Source: Pseudomonas sp.
Lineage (GTDB): Bacteria; Pseudomonadota; Gammaproteobacteria; Pseudomonadales; Pseudomonadaceae
Reading direction: 5' to 3'
Assembly: GCA_029239415.1 (NCBI GenBank)
Contig: JAQZAY010000035.1
Span: 1 to 18,862 of the forward strand
DNA: 18,862 nucleotides
Below are positions 6,562 through 14,603 of the stretch, one piece after another. Each line of letters opens with the position of its first letter. The stretch's first letter is position 1. The position numbers and the translations under genes were made by a program. Under the pieces are notes generated by a model. It saw only the letters and a list, made by a program, of their open reading frames with translations, did not search any database and had not been told where the DNA came from.

Positions 6562-7385
6562 CCGACGAGCAGTTGCTGCGCCAGGCCGTCCTGCTTGCTC
6601 GCCAGGCGGGCGACGCCATCCTGCCGTTCTGGCGCGCCGATGTGGCGGTCACCGCCAAGGCCGACGATTCACCGGTGACGGCCGCCGACCTTGCGGCCCA
6701 CCACGTCATCGTCCAGGGCCTGTATGACCTGGCGCCGCAGATCCCGGTGCTGTCCGAGGAAGACGCCGATATCGCCTTGGCCGAGCGCCAGGGCTGGCAG
6801 CGCTGGTGGCTGGTCGACCCGCTGGACGGCACCAAGGAGTTCATCGCCGGGAGCGAGGAGTTCACCGTCAACATCGCGCTGGTCGAGGCGGGCGAAGTGG
6901 TGTTTGGGGTGGTCGCCATGCCCACCAACGGCCGCTGCTATTTTGGTGGCCGGGCCCTGGGCAGCTGGCGCGAAGCGCTGGGCGAGCCGGCCGAGCCGAT
7001 CCAGGTGCGGACCACACCCGCTGCCGGCAGCCACTTCACCGTGGTGGCCAGCCGTCGCCATTCAAGCCCGCGACAGGAAGCCCTGCTGGGCGACCTGGGC
7101 CGGGCGGTAGGCGCACTGGAGCGGGTCAATATCGGCAGTTCGCTGAAGTTCTGCCTGCTGGCCGAAGGCACCGCCGACTGCTATCCACGGCTGGCGCCCA
7201 CTTCGCAATGGGACACGGCCGCTGCCCAGGGCGTGCTCGAAGGCGCGGGCGGCGAAGTCGTCACGCTCGACGGCCAGCCCCTGCGCTATCCGGCCGGCGA
7301 ATCCTTGCTCAATCCCTTCTTCCTCGCCTTGCCGCGCGCCGCCGCCTGGCGCCAGGACCTGCTGGACCTGGCTTCAGCGATGTAG
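6558..7385 (+). CDS. cysQ: CysQ, 3'(2'),5'-bisphosphate nucleotidase
   Basis: A 275-residue member of the inositol monophosphatase superfamily. CysQ removes the 3' phosphate from PAP (and PAPS), the by-product of sulfate assimilation and sulfo-/phosphopantetheine-transfer reactions, to give AMP. Metal-binding signatures are in order: S66-E67-E68-D69, then D87-P-L-D90-G-T92-K-E-F, and W-D-T-A-A-A-Q-G near the C terminus, preceded by GSSLKFCLLAEGTADCYPRL. All expected acidic residues are present. The ATG overlaps the nudE stop by 4 nt. The last 12 bases of the gene overlap the 3' end of a convergent thioesterase gene, leaving no room for a separate terminator. Confidence 0.93.
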   Translation: MTDEQLLRQAVLLARQAGDAILPFWRADVAVTAKADDSPVTAADLAAHHVIVQGLYDLAPQIPVLSEEDADIALAERQGWQRWWLVDPLDGTKEFIAGSEEFTVNIALVEAGEVVFGVVAMPTNGRCYFGGRALGSWREALGEPAEPIQVRTTPAAGSHFTVVASRRHSSPRQEALLGDLGRAVGALERVNIGSSLKFCLLAEGTADCYPRLAPTSQWDTAAAQGVLEGAGGEVVTLDGQPLRYPAGESLLNPFFLALPRAAAWRQDLLDLASAM

Positions 7386-7829
7386 CACGTATTGCCCGCT
7401 GAAATTCACGGCGGGCTTGGAACTTCCCGCATTGAACACTTGGGTGTGCAGGGTCAGGCGAGCCCGGCCCCGACGCTGGTAGGTGGCGATGAAACGCTCC
7501 CAGGTCTTGTCCCCTGGCGGCGCGCACTCGGCGATCGCCGGGCCTGTCACGGGCAGGGGGTAGCTGATCTGCCCTTCCTGGATCACGATATGGCCATCAT
7601 CGAGGTCCAGCTCGCGCAGGCGCAGGTGCAGCCAGCCCCAGCCAGCCAGCACTGCGGCGCAGTACAGGCTGCCACCGAACATCGTGCTCTTGTGGTTGAC
7701 GTTGGCTTCCAGCGGCAGCCGCAGGCGCAAGCGCTGGTCTTGCCAGTCGAGCACCTCGACGCCCATCTCGCGGGTCAGCGGAATGTCGCCGTGAAGCACC
7801 GACTCGAGGTGGTGGCTGTCCGTATTCAT
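7374..7829 (-). CDS. YiiD_C-type thioesterase-domain protein
   Basis: A 151-residue hotdog-fold protein resembling the putative thioesterase domain at the C terminus of E. coli YiiD. The recognisable block is N45-H46-K47-S-T-M-F-G-G-S-L-Y-C-A-A-V-L-A-G-W, matching the N-x-x-G-T-x-F-G-G-S-L central-helix signature of that family. It is followed by strands such as HIVIQEGQISYPLPVTGPAI and RRGRARLTLHTQVFN. Stand-alone copies are common in Pseudomonas; I know of no firm substrate. The ATG overlaps the dctD stop by 4 nt, so it is the last gene of the dctB-dctD unit. Its 3' end overlaps cysQ on the opposite strand by 12 bases. An acyl-CoA or acyl-carrier thioester substrate is inferred from fold only. 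Confidence 0.8.
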   Translation of the reverse strand: MNTDSHHLESVLHGDIPLTREMGVEVLDWQDQRLRLRLPLEANVNHKSTMFGGSLYCAAVLAGWGWLHLRLRELDLDDGHIVIQEGQISYPLPVTGPAIAECAPPGDKTWERFIATYQRRGRARLTLHTQVFNAGSSKPAVNFSGQYVLHR

Positions 7830-9229
7830 GGGCGGTTGTCCTCCGGGTCATCGTGGTGGCTGCTGTCGGCAAAGCTCAGGCCGTGCTTGCGCAGCTTGTC
7901 GTGCAGGGTCTTGCGCGGTATGCCAAGGGCCTCGGCCAGGCTGCGCATCGAGCTGTGCGGTTGCGCCAGCTCGGCGGCGATCAGCGCACGCTCGAAGTGC
8001 TCGACCTGCTCGCTCAGGTTGCCGCTGCCGGGCGCCGCCGTGGTGTCCGGCGCTGCGCTTTCCTGCCCGTCCAGCGCCAGTTCAAGGCCCAGGGCGAAGC
8101 GCTCGGCGGCGTTCTGCAGTTCGCGCACGTTGCCCGGCCAGCCATGGCGCAGCAACAGCGCGCGCTGCGCCGGCTGCAGGCTGTGGGCCGACAGGCCGTG
8201 GCGCTGGCTGGCGGCATCGGCGAAATGCTGGAACAGCACCAGGACATCGTCGCCACGCTCGCGCAGCGGCGGAATGCGCAGCGGCGCTACGTTGAGCCGG
8301 TAATACAGGTCGGCGCGAAAGCGCCCTTGATCGGCGGCCTGGCGCAGGTCTTCCTTGGTCGCGGCGATGACGCGGATATCCAGTGGAATGAGCTGGTTGC
8401 CACCCAGGCGCTCTACCACCCGCTCTTGCAGCATGCGCAGCAGCTTGACCTGCACATCCAGGCTCATGCTTTCGATCTCGTCGAGGAACAGCGTGCCGCC
8501 ATTGGCGAACTCGAACTTGCCGATGCGCCGCTTCTGCGCGCCGGTAAAGGCCCCTGGCTCATGGCCGAACAGCTCGCTCTCGACCACCGACTCGGCCAGG
8601 GCACCTGCGTTGATGGCCACGAACGGGCCGTCACGGCGGCTCGACAGGTCGTGCAGTGCACGCGCCACCACCTCCTTGCCCGCGCCCGTCTCGCCCAGTA
8701 TCAGCACGTCGGCGCGGGTCCCGGCCAACGCGCCGATCTGCTCGCGCAAGCGCAGCATCGACGGCGACTGGCCGACCAGGCGGTCGCTCAATTCGTGGCG
8801 GTCGCTCAGGGCCAGGCGCAGGCTCCGGTTGTCCAGTACCAGGCGGCGCAGGGCCAGCCCGCGGCGCACGCTGTCGAGAAGGGCATCGCTGGGGAACGGC
8901 TTCTCGAGAAAATCATAGGCGCCAGCGCGCATCGCCTGCACCGCCAGCGGCACGTCGCCATGGCCGGTGATGAGCAGCACCGGCAGCTCGGGGTCGCGGC
9001 CGTGCAGCTGTTCGAGCAGTTGCAGGCCGTCGATGCCCGGCATGCGGATATCGCTGACGACCACGCCCGACCAGTCGGGCTCGATGCGTTCGGCCAGGCC
9101 CTGGGCGTCGCTCAGGGACATGACCTTGAGCCCGGCAAGGTCGAGGGTCTGGCTCAGGGCCTGGCGCAGGTGCGGGTCGTCGTCGACCAGGATGACCTGG
9201 ACGCGGCTATCGATGTAGGGTTCGGTCAT
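7826..9229 (-). CDS. dctD: DctD-type sigma-54-dependent response regulator
   Basis: A 467-residue NtrC-class activator with all three domains. The receiver domain (about 9-125) has the acidic pocket D16-D17-D18, the phosphoacceptor D60 in [11 protein letters not shown] and the switch Lys110 in FLEKPF. The AAA+ sigma-54-interaction domain (about 150-385) has Walker A G179-E-T-G-A-G-K185, the sigma-54-contacting loop G226-A-F-T-G-A231, Walker B around L247-F-L-D250-E and the arginine-finger region. A Fis-type helix-turn-helix lies near 425-450 ([20 protein letters not shown]). Receiver and linker wording match DctD, which activates C4-dicarboxylate uptake genes. It is preceded by the cognate kinase (4-nt ATGA overlap) and GAGGA lies about 10 bases upstream of the start. 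No transporter gene is next to it here, so the regulon is not visible. Confidence 0.9.
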   Translation of the reverse strand: MTEPYIDSRVQVILVDDDPHLRQALSQTLDLAGLKVMSLSDAQGLAERIEPDWSGVVVSDIRMPGIDGLQLLEQLHGRDPELPVLLITGHGDVPLAVQAMRAGAYDFLEKPFPSDALLDSVRRGLALRRLVLDNRSLRLALSDRHELSDRLVGQSPSMLRLREQIGALAGTRADVLILGETGAGKEVVARALHDLSSRRDGPFVAINAGALAESVVESELFGHEPGAFTGAQKRRIGKFEFANGGTLFLDEIESMSLDVQVKLLRMLQERVVERLGGNQLIPLDIRVIAATKEDLRQAADQGRFRADLYYRLNVAPLRIPPLRERGDDVLVLFQHFADAASQRHGLSAHSLQPAQRALLLRHGWPGNVRELQNAAERFALGLELALDGQESAAPDTTAAPGSGNLSEQVEHFERALIAAELAQPHSSMRSLAEALGIPRKTLHDKLRKHGLSFADSSHHDDPEDNRP

Positions 9230-11040
9230 GCCGAAGGGTCCTCGGAAAATTGCAGGTTGGCGCCGGGCTTGGCCACGCGCAGCTGCAGGGTCAGCAGGGC
9301 GCCGCCTTCCGGGTGGTTGCCCAGCAGCAGCTCGCCGCCCAGCGCGCGCATCAGGCTTTCGCAGATGGCCAGGCCCAGGCCCAGGCCTTGGGTGCGCGTC
9401 TTGGTGGTGAAGAACGGCTCCTTGGCGCGTTCCATGGCCTGGCGCGTGAAGCCCGGGCCGTTGTCACGGATGTACAGGTAGACGACATCGTCGCGGCGCT
9501 CGGCACTGAGCCACAGCTTGCGCGGGTTGGCTTTCTCGGTCAGGGCATCGAGGGCGTTGGCCAGCAGGTTGCCCAATACCTGGCGCAGGCGTGTTTCCCC
9601 GGCCTGGACCCACAGGGTTGCATCCGGCAGGTCGCGCACCAGCTCCACCGCCATCGCCCGGCGGCGCTTGGCCAGCAGCGCCAGGGCATCGTCGAGCGCC
9701 GGTTGCAGGGCCACGCTCTCGGGCGCGTGGCGGTCGCGGCGGGCGAAGGCGCGCAGGTGGGCGATGATCGAGGCCATGCGCCCGGTCAGTTCGGCGATCA
9801 GCTTGAGGTTGCCGCGGGCATCCTCGGTGCGCTGGTGGTCGAGCAGGATCTCGGCGTTCTCGGCGTAGCTGCGAATCGCCGCCAGTGGCTGGTTGAGCTC
9901 GTGGCTGATGCTCGCCGACATGGTGCCCAATACCGACAGCTTGCCGGCCTGGACCAGCTCGTCCTGGGCCTGTACCAGCTCCTGCTGGGCCTGCTCGCGC
10001 TCGAGCACTTCGTCGCGCAGCCGCTTGTTCAGGCCCTCGAGGGCCGCGGTCCGCTCGTTCACGCGCTTTTCCAGGTCCTGGCGGCCATGCGCTTCCAGGT
10101 CGATGCGGTCGATGTAGTGACGGCGGCGCTGCATCAGCAGGCCCAGCAGCAGCATCAGCACCAGCAAGGTCCCGGCGCCGATGGCCATGACCGTGCTCAC
10201 CGAACGGTCAACCAGCATGCGTGGCGCCAGGATGCTGACCTGCCAGCCGGTTTCCTTGATCGCACGGGTCTGGGTCAGCCAGGCGTCGGGGTTGAGGTTG
10301 AGCGGCTTGGGCGCGGTGGTGGGGTAGGGCTGGATGGCGGTGATCGCCTCGCGCTCGGCATCGCTCAACGCGCGGGTTGCGCGAAAGCGCCAGTCGGGAC
10401 GCGAGGTCAGCACCACCACGCCGTTCTGGTCGGTCAGCAGCAGTTGTTCCGGCGTACGCCCCCAGAGGGTCTCGGTGTGGTCCAGGTCGACCTTGACCAC
10501 CAGCACGCCGAGCACTTTTTCGTTGTCGCGCACGGCCGCGGCAAAGAAGTAGCCACGCTTGGCCGAGGTGGTGCCTTGCCCGAAGAACCGTCCCAGGCGA
10601 CCGTCCATGGCTTGGTTGAAATACGGGCGGAAAGCGAAGTTGCGGCCGATGAAGCTGTCGCGCTTGTCCCAGTTCGACGCCGCCAGGGTATTGCCGCTGA
10701 CGTCCATCAGGTACATCACCTCGGCGCCGGTCTGGTCGACGATCTCCTTGAGCAGGCGGTTGGCGTTGGTCAGGCTTTCAAGGCGCAGCGGGTCGGCCAG
10801 CACGGCGCGCAGGGCCGGCAGTTCGCCCAGGATCCGTGGCAACGTCTCGTAGCGGTGCAGCGTCCCCAGCAGGTTGGCGACGTAGAGGTCCAGGGTCTGG
10901 CGGTTCTGCGAGGCGAGCTCGTCCTGGTAGTACTTTTCGGCCAGGTGATGCAGCGGCAAGAGCAGCGGCGCCAGGCACAGCACCACAAGGGCCAGGCTGC
11001 GCCAGCGGGGGCGTCGCGGGGGTGTAGAAGTCGAGATCAT
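9226..11040 (-). CDS. dctB: DctB-type membrane sensor histidine kinase
   Basis: A 604-residue kinase from the ATG at 11040. Transmembrane helix 1 is about residues 14-32 and helix 2 about 282-303. The ~250-residue periplasmic part between them is a double-Cache sensor of the DctB type (SNWDKRDSFIGRNFAFRPYF, DGRLGRFFGQGTTSAKRGYF), which binds C4-dicarboxylates in known DctB proteins. A long coiled coil (about 312-366) leads to the dimerisation H-box with H380 in SISHELNQPLAAIRSYAENA. The ATPase domain has N-box NLLANALDAL, G1 DNGPGF, F-box EPFFTTK and G2 GLGLGLAI. A TTG at 11070 could extend it by ten residues; ATG is preferred because the extension reads into a stem-loop. Neither start has a good Shine-Dalgarno sequence. 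It lies 37 bases after rmlD and overlaps dctD by 4 nt. Ligand identity is inferred from family resemblance. Confidence 0.9.
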   Translation of the reverse strand: MISTSTPPRRPRWRSLALVVLCLAPLLLPLHHLAEKYYQDELASQNRQTLDLYVANLLGTLHRYETLPRILGELPALRAVLADPLRLESLTNANRLLKEIVDQTGAEVMYLMDVSGNTLAASNWDKRDSFIGRNFAFRPYFNQAMDGRLGRFFGQGTTSAKRGYFFAAAVRDNEKVLGVLVVKVDLDHTETLWGRTPEQLLLTDQNGVVVLTSRPDWRFRATRALSDAEREAITAIQPYPTTAPKPLNLNPDAWLTQTRAIKETGWQVSILAPRMLVDRSVSTVMAIGAGTLLVLMLLLGLLMQRRRHYIDRIDLEAHGRQDLEKRVNERTAALEGLNKRLRDEVLEREQAQQELVQAQDELVQAGKLSVLGTMSASISHELNQPLAAIRSYAENAEILLDHQRTEDARGNLKLIAELTGRMASIIAHLRAFARRDRHAPESVALQPALDDALALLAKRRRAMAVELVRDLPDATLWVQAGETRLRQVLGNLLANALDALTEKANPRKLWLSAERRDDVVYLYIRDNGPGFTRQAMERAKEPFFTTKTRTQGLGLGLAICESLMRALGGELLLGNHPEGGALLTLQLRVAKPGANLQFSEDPSA

Positions 11041-11047
11041 CGCCAGG

Positions 11048-11069
11048 TGCGCCAGAGGAGTCTGGCGCA
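11048..11069 (-). repeat. Perfect stem-loop between rmlD and dctB
   Basis: TGCGCCAGA (11048-11056) and TCTGGCGCA (11061-11069) form a perfect 9-bp stem with a 4-base loop, in the 37-base gap after the rmlD stop and 8 bases before the dctB ATG. There is no T-run on either side, so it is not a standard intrinsic terminator. It could stabilise the rml mRNA end, act in rho-dependent termination or hide the dctB translation start. Confidence 0.6.
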
Positions 11070-11077
11070 ATTATGCG

Positions 11078-11944
11078 CTAGTTGAGGCACTCGATCAGCG
11101 CCTGGCGCCAGTTCGGCTGGCTGACCTGCCATTCCAGGGCCAGGCGGGCGCAGTCCAGGCGCGAGTTGAGGGGGCGGCGCGCAGGGGTCGGGTACTGGCT
11201 GGTAGGGATCGGCAGCAGCTCGGCACAAGGCAGGCCGCGCGCCTCGAGGTGCTGGGCGATGGCCTGGGCGAAGCCGAACCATGAGGTATGGCCGCTGGCC
11301 GTGAGGTGGTAGAGCCCCCAGGCGCCTCGATGCCCGGCCTGCCAGCGCTCGATCAGGGCGCGGGTGCTCGAGGCGATGGTGTCGGCCCAGGTAGGTGCGC
11401 CGATCTGGTCGTCGACCACGCGCAGCTCGGGTTTCTCTTGCAGCAGGCGCTGCATCGTCAGCAGGAAGTTGCGCCCCTGCCGCGAATACACCCAGCTGGT
11501 GCGCAGGACCAAGTGCTCGCCACCCACCGCCGCGATCGCCTGTTCACCCTCGAGCTTGCTGCGTCCATAGACGCTCAGCGGGTTGGGCTCGTCAGCCTCG
11601 GTGTAAGGGCCATCCTTGGTTCCGTCGAAGACGTAGTCGGTGGAGTAGTGGATCAGCGGCGCGCCCAGTCGCGCGGCTTCCTCGGCAAGAATCCGCGGTG
11701 CCGTGGCATTGATGGCGAAGGCCGCGTCCGGTTCGCTTTCGGCAAGGTCCACCGCCGTGTGCGCCGCGGCGTTGATGATCAGGCCGGGACTCGCGCGACG
11801 GAGCTGCTCGCGAATTTGCCCGGGTTGCGCCAGGTCGAGCCGGTCCCGGCCCAGCACATGCACCTGGCCCAGGCCCGCGAGGTGCCGTTGCAGGGCCTGG
11901 GCGAGCTGCCCATCACGGCCGATGAGGAGGATATCCAGGCTCAC
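11078..11944 (-). CDS. rmlD: RmlD, dTDP-4-dehydrorhamnose reductase
   Basis: A 288-residue short-chain dehydrogenase/reductase that carries out the last step of dTDP-L-rhamnose synthesis, NAD(P)H-dependent reduction of dTDP-4-keto-L-rhamnose. The nucleotide-binding loop is LLIGRDGQLAQAL near residues 6-18. The SDR catalytic set is present: T102-D103-Y104 in the HYSTDYVFDGTKDGPY segment and Y126-x3-K130 in LSVYGRSKLEGEQA. Substrate-side wording (VLRTSWVYSRQGRNFLLTMQ, VVDDQIGAPTWADTIA) is typical of RmlD. The GTG at 11944 overlaps the rmlC stop by 4 nt and is preferred over the in-frame GTG seven codons upstream (11965), which would lie well inside rmlC. It is the last of four rml genes. Confidence 0.93.
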   Translation of the reverse strand: MSLDILLIGRDGQLAQALQRHLAGLGQVHVLGRDRLDLAQPGQIREQLRRASPGLIINAAAHTAVDLAESEPDAAFAINATAPRILAEEAARLGAPLIHYSTDYVFDGTKDGPYTEADEPNPLSVYGRSKLEGEQAIAAVGGEHLVLRTSWVYSRQGRNFLLTMQRLLQEKPELRVVDDQIGAPTWADTIASSTRALIERWQAGHRGAWGLYHLTASGHTSWFGFAQAIAQHLEARGLPCAELLPIPTSQYPTPARRPLNSRLDCARLALEWQVSQPNWRQALIECLN

Positions 11945-12486
11945 GGAAACAGCTGCGCATCGCACAGCAACCTGCCCTCGCGGTCCTTGGTCGAGAGCAA
12001 CGGCGGGCCCTGTAGCTGCCAGTCAATGGCAAGCTGCGGGTCATCCCAGCGAATGCAGCGCTCGGCGGCAGGGTTGTAGTACGCGGTGGTCTTGTAGAGG
12101 AAGTCGGCCGAGTCGCTCAGCACGACGAAACCGTGGGCAAAGCCTGGGGGTATCCACAGCTGGCGCTGGTTGTCGGCGCTGAGTCGTACCGCCACCCATT
12201 GGCCGAAGGTCGGCGAGCTGCGGCGGATATCCACCGACACGTCGAGCACCTGCCCCTGCGCGACCCGCACCAGCTTGCCCTGCGGATCGGCCAGCTGGTA
12301 ATGCAGGCCGCGCAGCACGCCGCGTTGCGAGCGGGAGTGGTTGTCCTGTACGAAGGGTGCGGTGATGCCGGCGCGTGCCTGCAGCTCGCGGGCATTGTAG
12401 CTTTCGAGAAAGAACCCGCGGCTGTCACCGAAGACCTTGGGCTCGATGATCAGGACATCCGGGATGGCGGTAGCGATGACGTTCAT
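11941..12486 (-). CDS. rmlC: RmlC, dTDP-4-dehydrorhamnose 3,5-epimerase
   Basis: A 181-residue cupin-fold epimerase that converts dTDP-4-keto-6-deoxyglucose to dTDP-4-keto-L-rhamnose. Family hallmarks are [14 protein letters not shown] near residue 21, [18 protein letters not shown] with the catalytic base His62, [20 protein letters not shown], the [15 protein letters not shown] block and the D168 region paired with His62. Length fits the family. ATG overlaps the rmlA stop by 4 nt, and its own stop overlaps the rmlD start by 4 nt. Confidence 0.94.
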   Translation of the reverse strand: MNVIATAIPDVLIIEPKVFGDSRGFFLESYNARELQARAGITAPFVQDNHSRSQRGVLRGLHYQLADPQGKLVRVAQGQVLDVSVDIRRSSPTFGQWVAVRLSADNQRQLWIPPGFAHGFVVLSDSADFLYKTTAYYNPAAERCIRWDDPQLAIDWQLQGPPLLSTKDREGRLLCDAQLFP

Positions 12487-13358
12487 GGGTATTCTTCTGC
12501 CAGGTCTTGCAGGTACTGGCCGTAGCCGGTCTTGTTCAAGGCATGCGCCTGGGCCAGCAACTGCTCGCGGCCGATCCAGCGCTTGTGGTAGGCGATTTCC
12601 TCGAGGCAGGCCACCTTCAGCCCCTGGCGGTGCTCGATGGTCTGCACGTACTGCGAGGCTTCTAGCAGGCTGTCGTGGGTGCCAGTGTCGAGCCAGGCGA
12701 AGCCGCGGCCGAAGCGCTCGACGCGAAGGTCGCCGCGGCGCAGGTAGGCGTTGGTGACATCGGTGATCTCCAGCTCGCCGCGGGACGAGGGCTTGATGCC
12801 CTTGGCGATCTCGATCACGTCGTTGTCATAGAAATACAGGCCGGTGACCGCATAGCTGGACTTGGGCGCGGCCGGTTTTTCCTCGATCGCCAGCGCCTGG
12901 CCGTGCGTGTCGAACTCGATCACGCCAAAGCGTTCCGGGTCCTTGACCCAGTAGCCGAACACCGTGGCGCCGGACGGCCGGCTGATAGCCCGCGACAACT
13001 GCTCGCTGAAGCCTTGGCCATGGAAGATGTTGTCGCCCAGGATCAGGCACACCGAGTCCTGGCCGATGAACGATTCACCGATCAGGAACGCTTGGGCCAG
13101 GCCATCGGGGGAGGGCTGCTCGGCATAGCTGAGCTCGATGCCGAACTGGCTGCCGTCGCCCAGCAGCTGCCGGTATTGCGGCAGGTCCTGGGGCGTTGAA
13201 ATCAGCAGGATCTGGCGAATGCCCGCCAGCATCAGTACCGAGATCGGATAGTAGATCATCGGCTTGTCATAGACCGGCAGCAGTTGCTTGGATACCCCCA
13301 GGGTGATGGGGTGCAGGCGGGTGCCGGCGCCACCCGCCAGGACAATGCCCTTGGTCAT
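12483..13358 (-). CDS. rmlA: RmlA, glucose-1-phosphate thymidylyltransferase
   Basis: A 291-residue nucleotidyltransferase that joins dTTP and glucose-1-phosphate to dTDP-glucose, the entry step of the rhamnose pathway and the one commonly feedback-inhibited by dTDP-L-rhamnose. The signature is at the N terminus: G4[10 protein letters not shown]14-L, with K24 in [18 protein letters not shown]. The metal-binding D108 lies in [13 protein letters not shown], and the sugar-binding [20 protein letters not shown] and [15 protein letters not shown] segments are intact. The ATG at 13358 overlaps the rmlB stop by 4 nt. An extended start upstream would overlap rmlB deeply and is rejected. Confidence 0.95.
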   Translation of the reverse strand: MTKGIVLAGGAGTRLHPITLGVSKQLLPVYDKPMIYYPISVLMLAGIRQILLISTPQDLPQYRQLLGDGSQFGIELSYAEQPSPDGLAQAFLIGESFIGQDSVCLILGDNIFHGQGFSEQLSRAISRPSGATVFGYWVKDPERFGVIEFDTHGQALAIEEKPAAPKSSYAVTGLYFYDNDVIEIAKGIKPSSRGELEITDVTNAYLRRGDLRVERFGRGFAWLDTGTHDSLLEASQYVQTIEHRQGLKVACLEEIAYHKRWIGREQLLAQAHALNKTGYGQYLQDLAEEYP

Positions 13359-14437
13359 GCAAGCAGGTCCTTGAAATCGCTGTTGCCCAGTCGCTCGCCC
13401 TGGTAGCTGCCGTCCTGCACATGGCGGCACCACTCGAGATTGTCCAGGTACCACTGCACGGTCTTGCGCAGGCCGCTGGCGAAGGTCTCGGCCGGTACCC
13501 AGCCCAGCTCGCGCTCGATCTTGCCGGCATCGATGGCGTAGCGCAGGTCGTGGCCAGGGCGGTCCTGGACGAAGCTGATCAGGTCGGCGTACCGGGCCAC
13601 GCCCGCCGGGTGCCGGGGCGCCAGCTCCTCGAGCAGGGCGCAGATGCCGCGCACCACGTCGATGTTCTTCTGCTCGTTATGGCCGCCGATGTTGTAGGTT
13701 TCGCCGACCTTGCCTTCGCTCACCACCTTGAGCAGCGCGCGGGCGTGGTCGTCGACGAACAGCCAGTCGCGCACCTGCTCGCCGTTGCCGTACACCGGCA
13801 GCGGCTTGCCCGAGAGGGCGTTGAGGATCACCAGCGGGATGAGCTTTTCGGGGAAGTGGAACGGCCCGTAGTTGTTCGAGCAGTTGGTGATCAGCACCGG
13901 CAAGCCGTAGGTGCGCTGCCAGGCGCGGACCAGGTGGTCGGAGGCCGCCTTGCTTGCCGAGTAGGGCGAGCTGGGCGCGTAGGGCGTGGTCTCGCTGAAC
14001 AGGTCGTCGACCCCGTGCAGGTCGCCGTACACCTCGTCGGTCGAGATGTGGTGGAAGCGAAACGCCTCGCGCCGCTCGATTGGCAACGTGCTCCACCAAG
14101 CCCGAGTGGCTTCGAGCAGGCTGTAGGTGCCGACGATGTTGGTCTGGATGAAGGCCGCCGGCCCATCGATCGAACGGTCGACATGCGATTCGGCCGCCAG
14201 GTGCATGATCGCCTCGGGCTGGAAACGTTCGAGCAGCGCGCTGACCAGGGGCTGGTCGGCAATGTCGCCCTGGACGAACTCGTAGCGGGTGTCCAGGGCA
14301 ATGCCGCGCAATGACTCGAGGTTGCCCGCGTAGGTCAGCTTGTCGAGGTTCAGTACCTCGTGCTCGGTATTGCCGATCAGGTGGCGGATCAGCGCCGAAC
14401 CGATGAAGCCGGCGCCGCCTGTGATGAGAACTCGCAT
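13355..14437 (-). CDS. rmlB: RmlB, dTDP-glucose 4,6-dehydratase
   Basis: A 360-residue extended SDR enzyme that converts dTDP-glucose to dTDP-4-keto-6-deoxyglucose using bound NAD. The Rossmann loop is I5-T-G-G-A-G-F-I-G-S at the N terminus. The dehydratase triad T133-D134-E135 lies in [14 protein letters not shown], and the SDR pair is Y159-x3-K163 in [17 protein letters not shown]. The C-terminal substrate-binding segments ([55 protein letters not shown]) are standard. The ATG at 14437 puts the Rossmann motif at the expected place and has GGAG 11 bases upstream; the frame is open a further 18 codons but without family sequence. First gene of the rml block; it diverges from the fusion gene at 14604. 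Confidence 0.95.
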   Translation of the reverse strand: MRVLITGGAGFIGSALIRHLIGNTEHEVLNLDKLTYAGNLESLRGIALDTRYEFVQGDIADQPLVSALLERFQPEAIMHLAAESHVDRSIDGPAAFIQTNIVGTYSLLEATRAWWSTLPIERREAFRFHHISTDEVYGDLHGVDDLFSETTPYAPSSPYSASKAASDHLVRAWQRTYGLPVLITNCSNNYGPFHFPEKLIPLVILNALSGKPLPVYGNGEQVRDWLFVDDHARALLKVVSEGKVGETYNIGGHNEQKNIDVVRGICALLEELAPRHPAGVARYADLISFVQDRPGHDLRYAIDAGKIERELGWVPAETFASGLRKTVQWYLDNLEWCRHVQDGSYQGERLGNSDFKDLLA

Positions 14438-14497
14438 GTGAGGATCGTCTCCGGGCAATGAATCGGCAAGTCTGGAGTGTCGGTGCGCCAATTATCA

Positions 14498-14539
14498 CAG
14501 GTCAGGGCGACCGAAAGGCCCTTGCCTGTTGCTTTTTTT
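14498..14539 (+). terminator. Terminator-like hairpin with T7 tract in the rmlB / fusion-gene divergent region
   Basis: CAGG (14498-14501) pairs with CCTG (14525-14528) and GGGC (14505-14508) with GCCC (14518-14521), giving an imperfect 11-bp stem around GACCGAAAG, followed by TTGC and seven T (14533-14539). Read on the plus strand it looks like an intrinsic terminator placed before the fusion gene. It would stop transcripts coming from antisense of rmlB. It may instead be part of the rmlB leader on the minus strand. Confidence 0.4.
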
Positions 14540-14548
14540 GTTCGCCTC

Positions 14549-14578
14549 TTGTGTATCGGTTGAAGCGGTGGCGATATA
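14549..14578 (+). promoter_or_regulatory. Possible sigma-70 promoter for the kinase/PLP-enzyme fusion
   Basis: TTGTGT (14549-14554), an 18-base spacer and GATATA (14573-14578) are a weak match. They would start transcription very near 14585, leaving a short leader of about 20 bases that still contains the GAGG ribosome binding site (14591-14594). Tentative. Confidence 0.3.
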
Positions 14579-14603
14579 GGCGAAAAAACCGAGGCCGCTT
14601 TCC

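Noticed and set aside
11041..11070. TTG start for dctB at 11070
   Set aside because: It adds ten residues encoded by the stem-loop, has no ribosome binding site, and gives no family similarity; ATG at 11040 is simpler.
9250..11085. Long plus-strand frame opposite dctB (and 7853-9481 opposite dctD)
   Set aside because: Shadows of the sensor kinase and response regulator genes, which have complete family motifs on the minus strand.
14438..14491. Upstream start for rmlB at 14491
   Set aside because: The extra 18 residues precede the Rossmann motif that should be at the very N terminus, and the ATG at 14437 has GGAG upstream.
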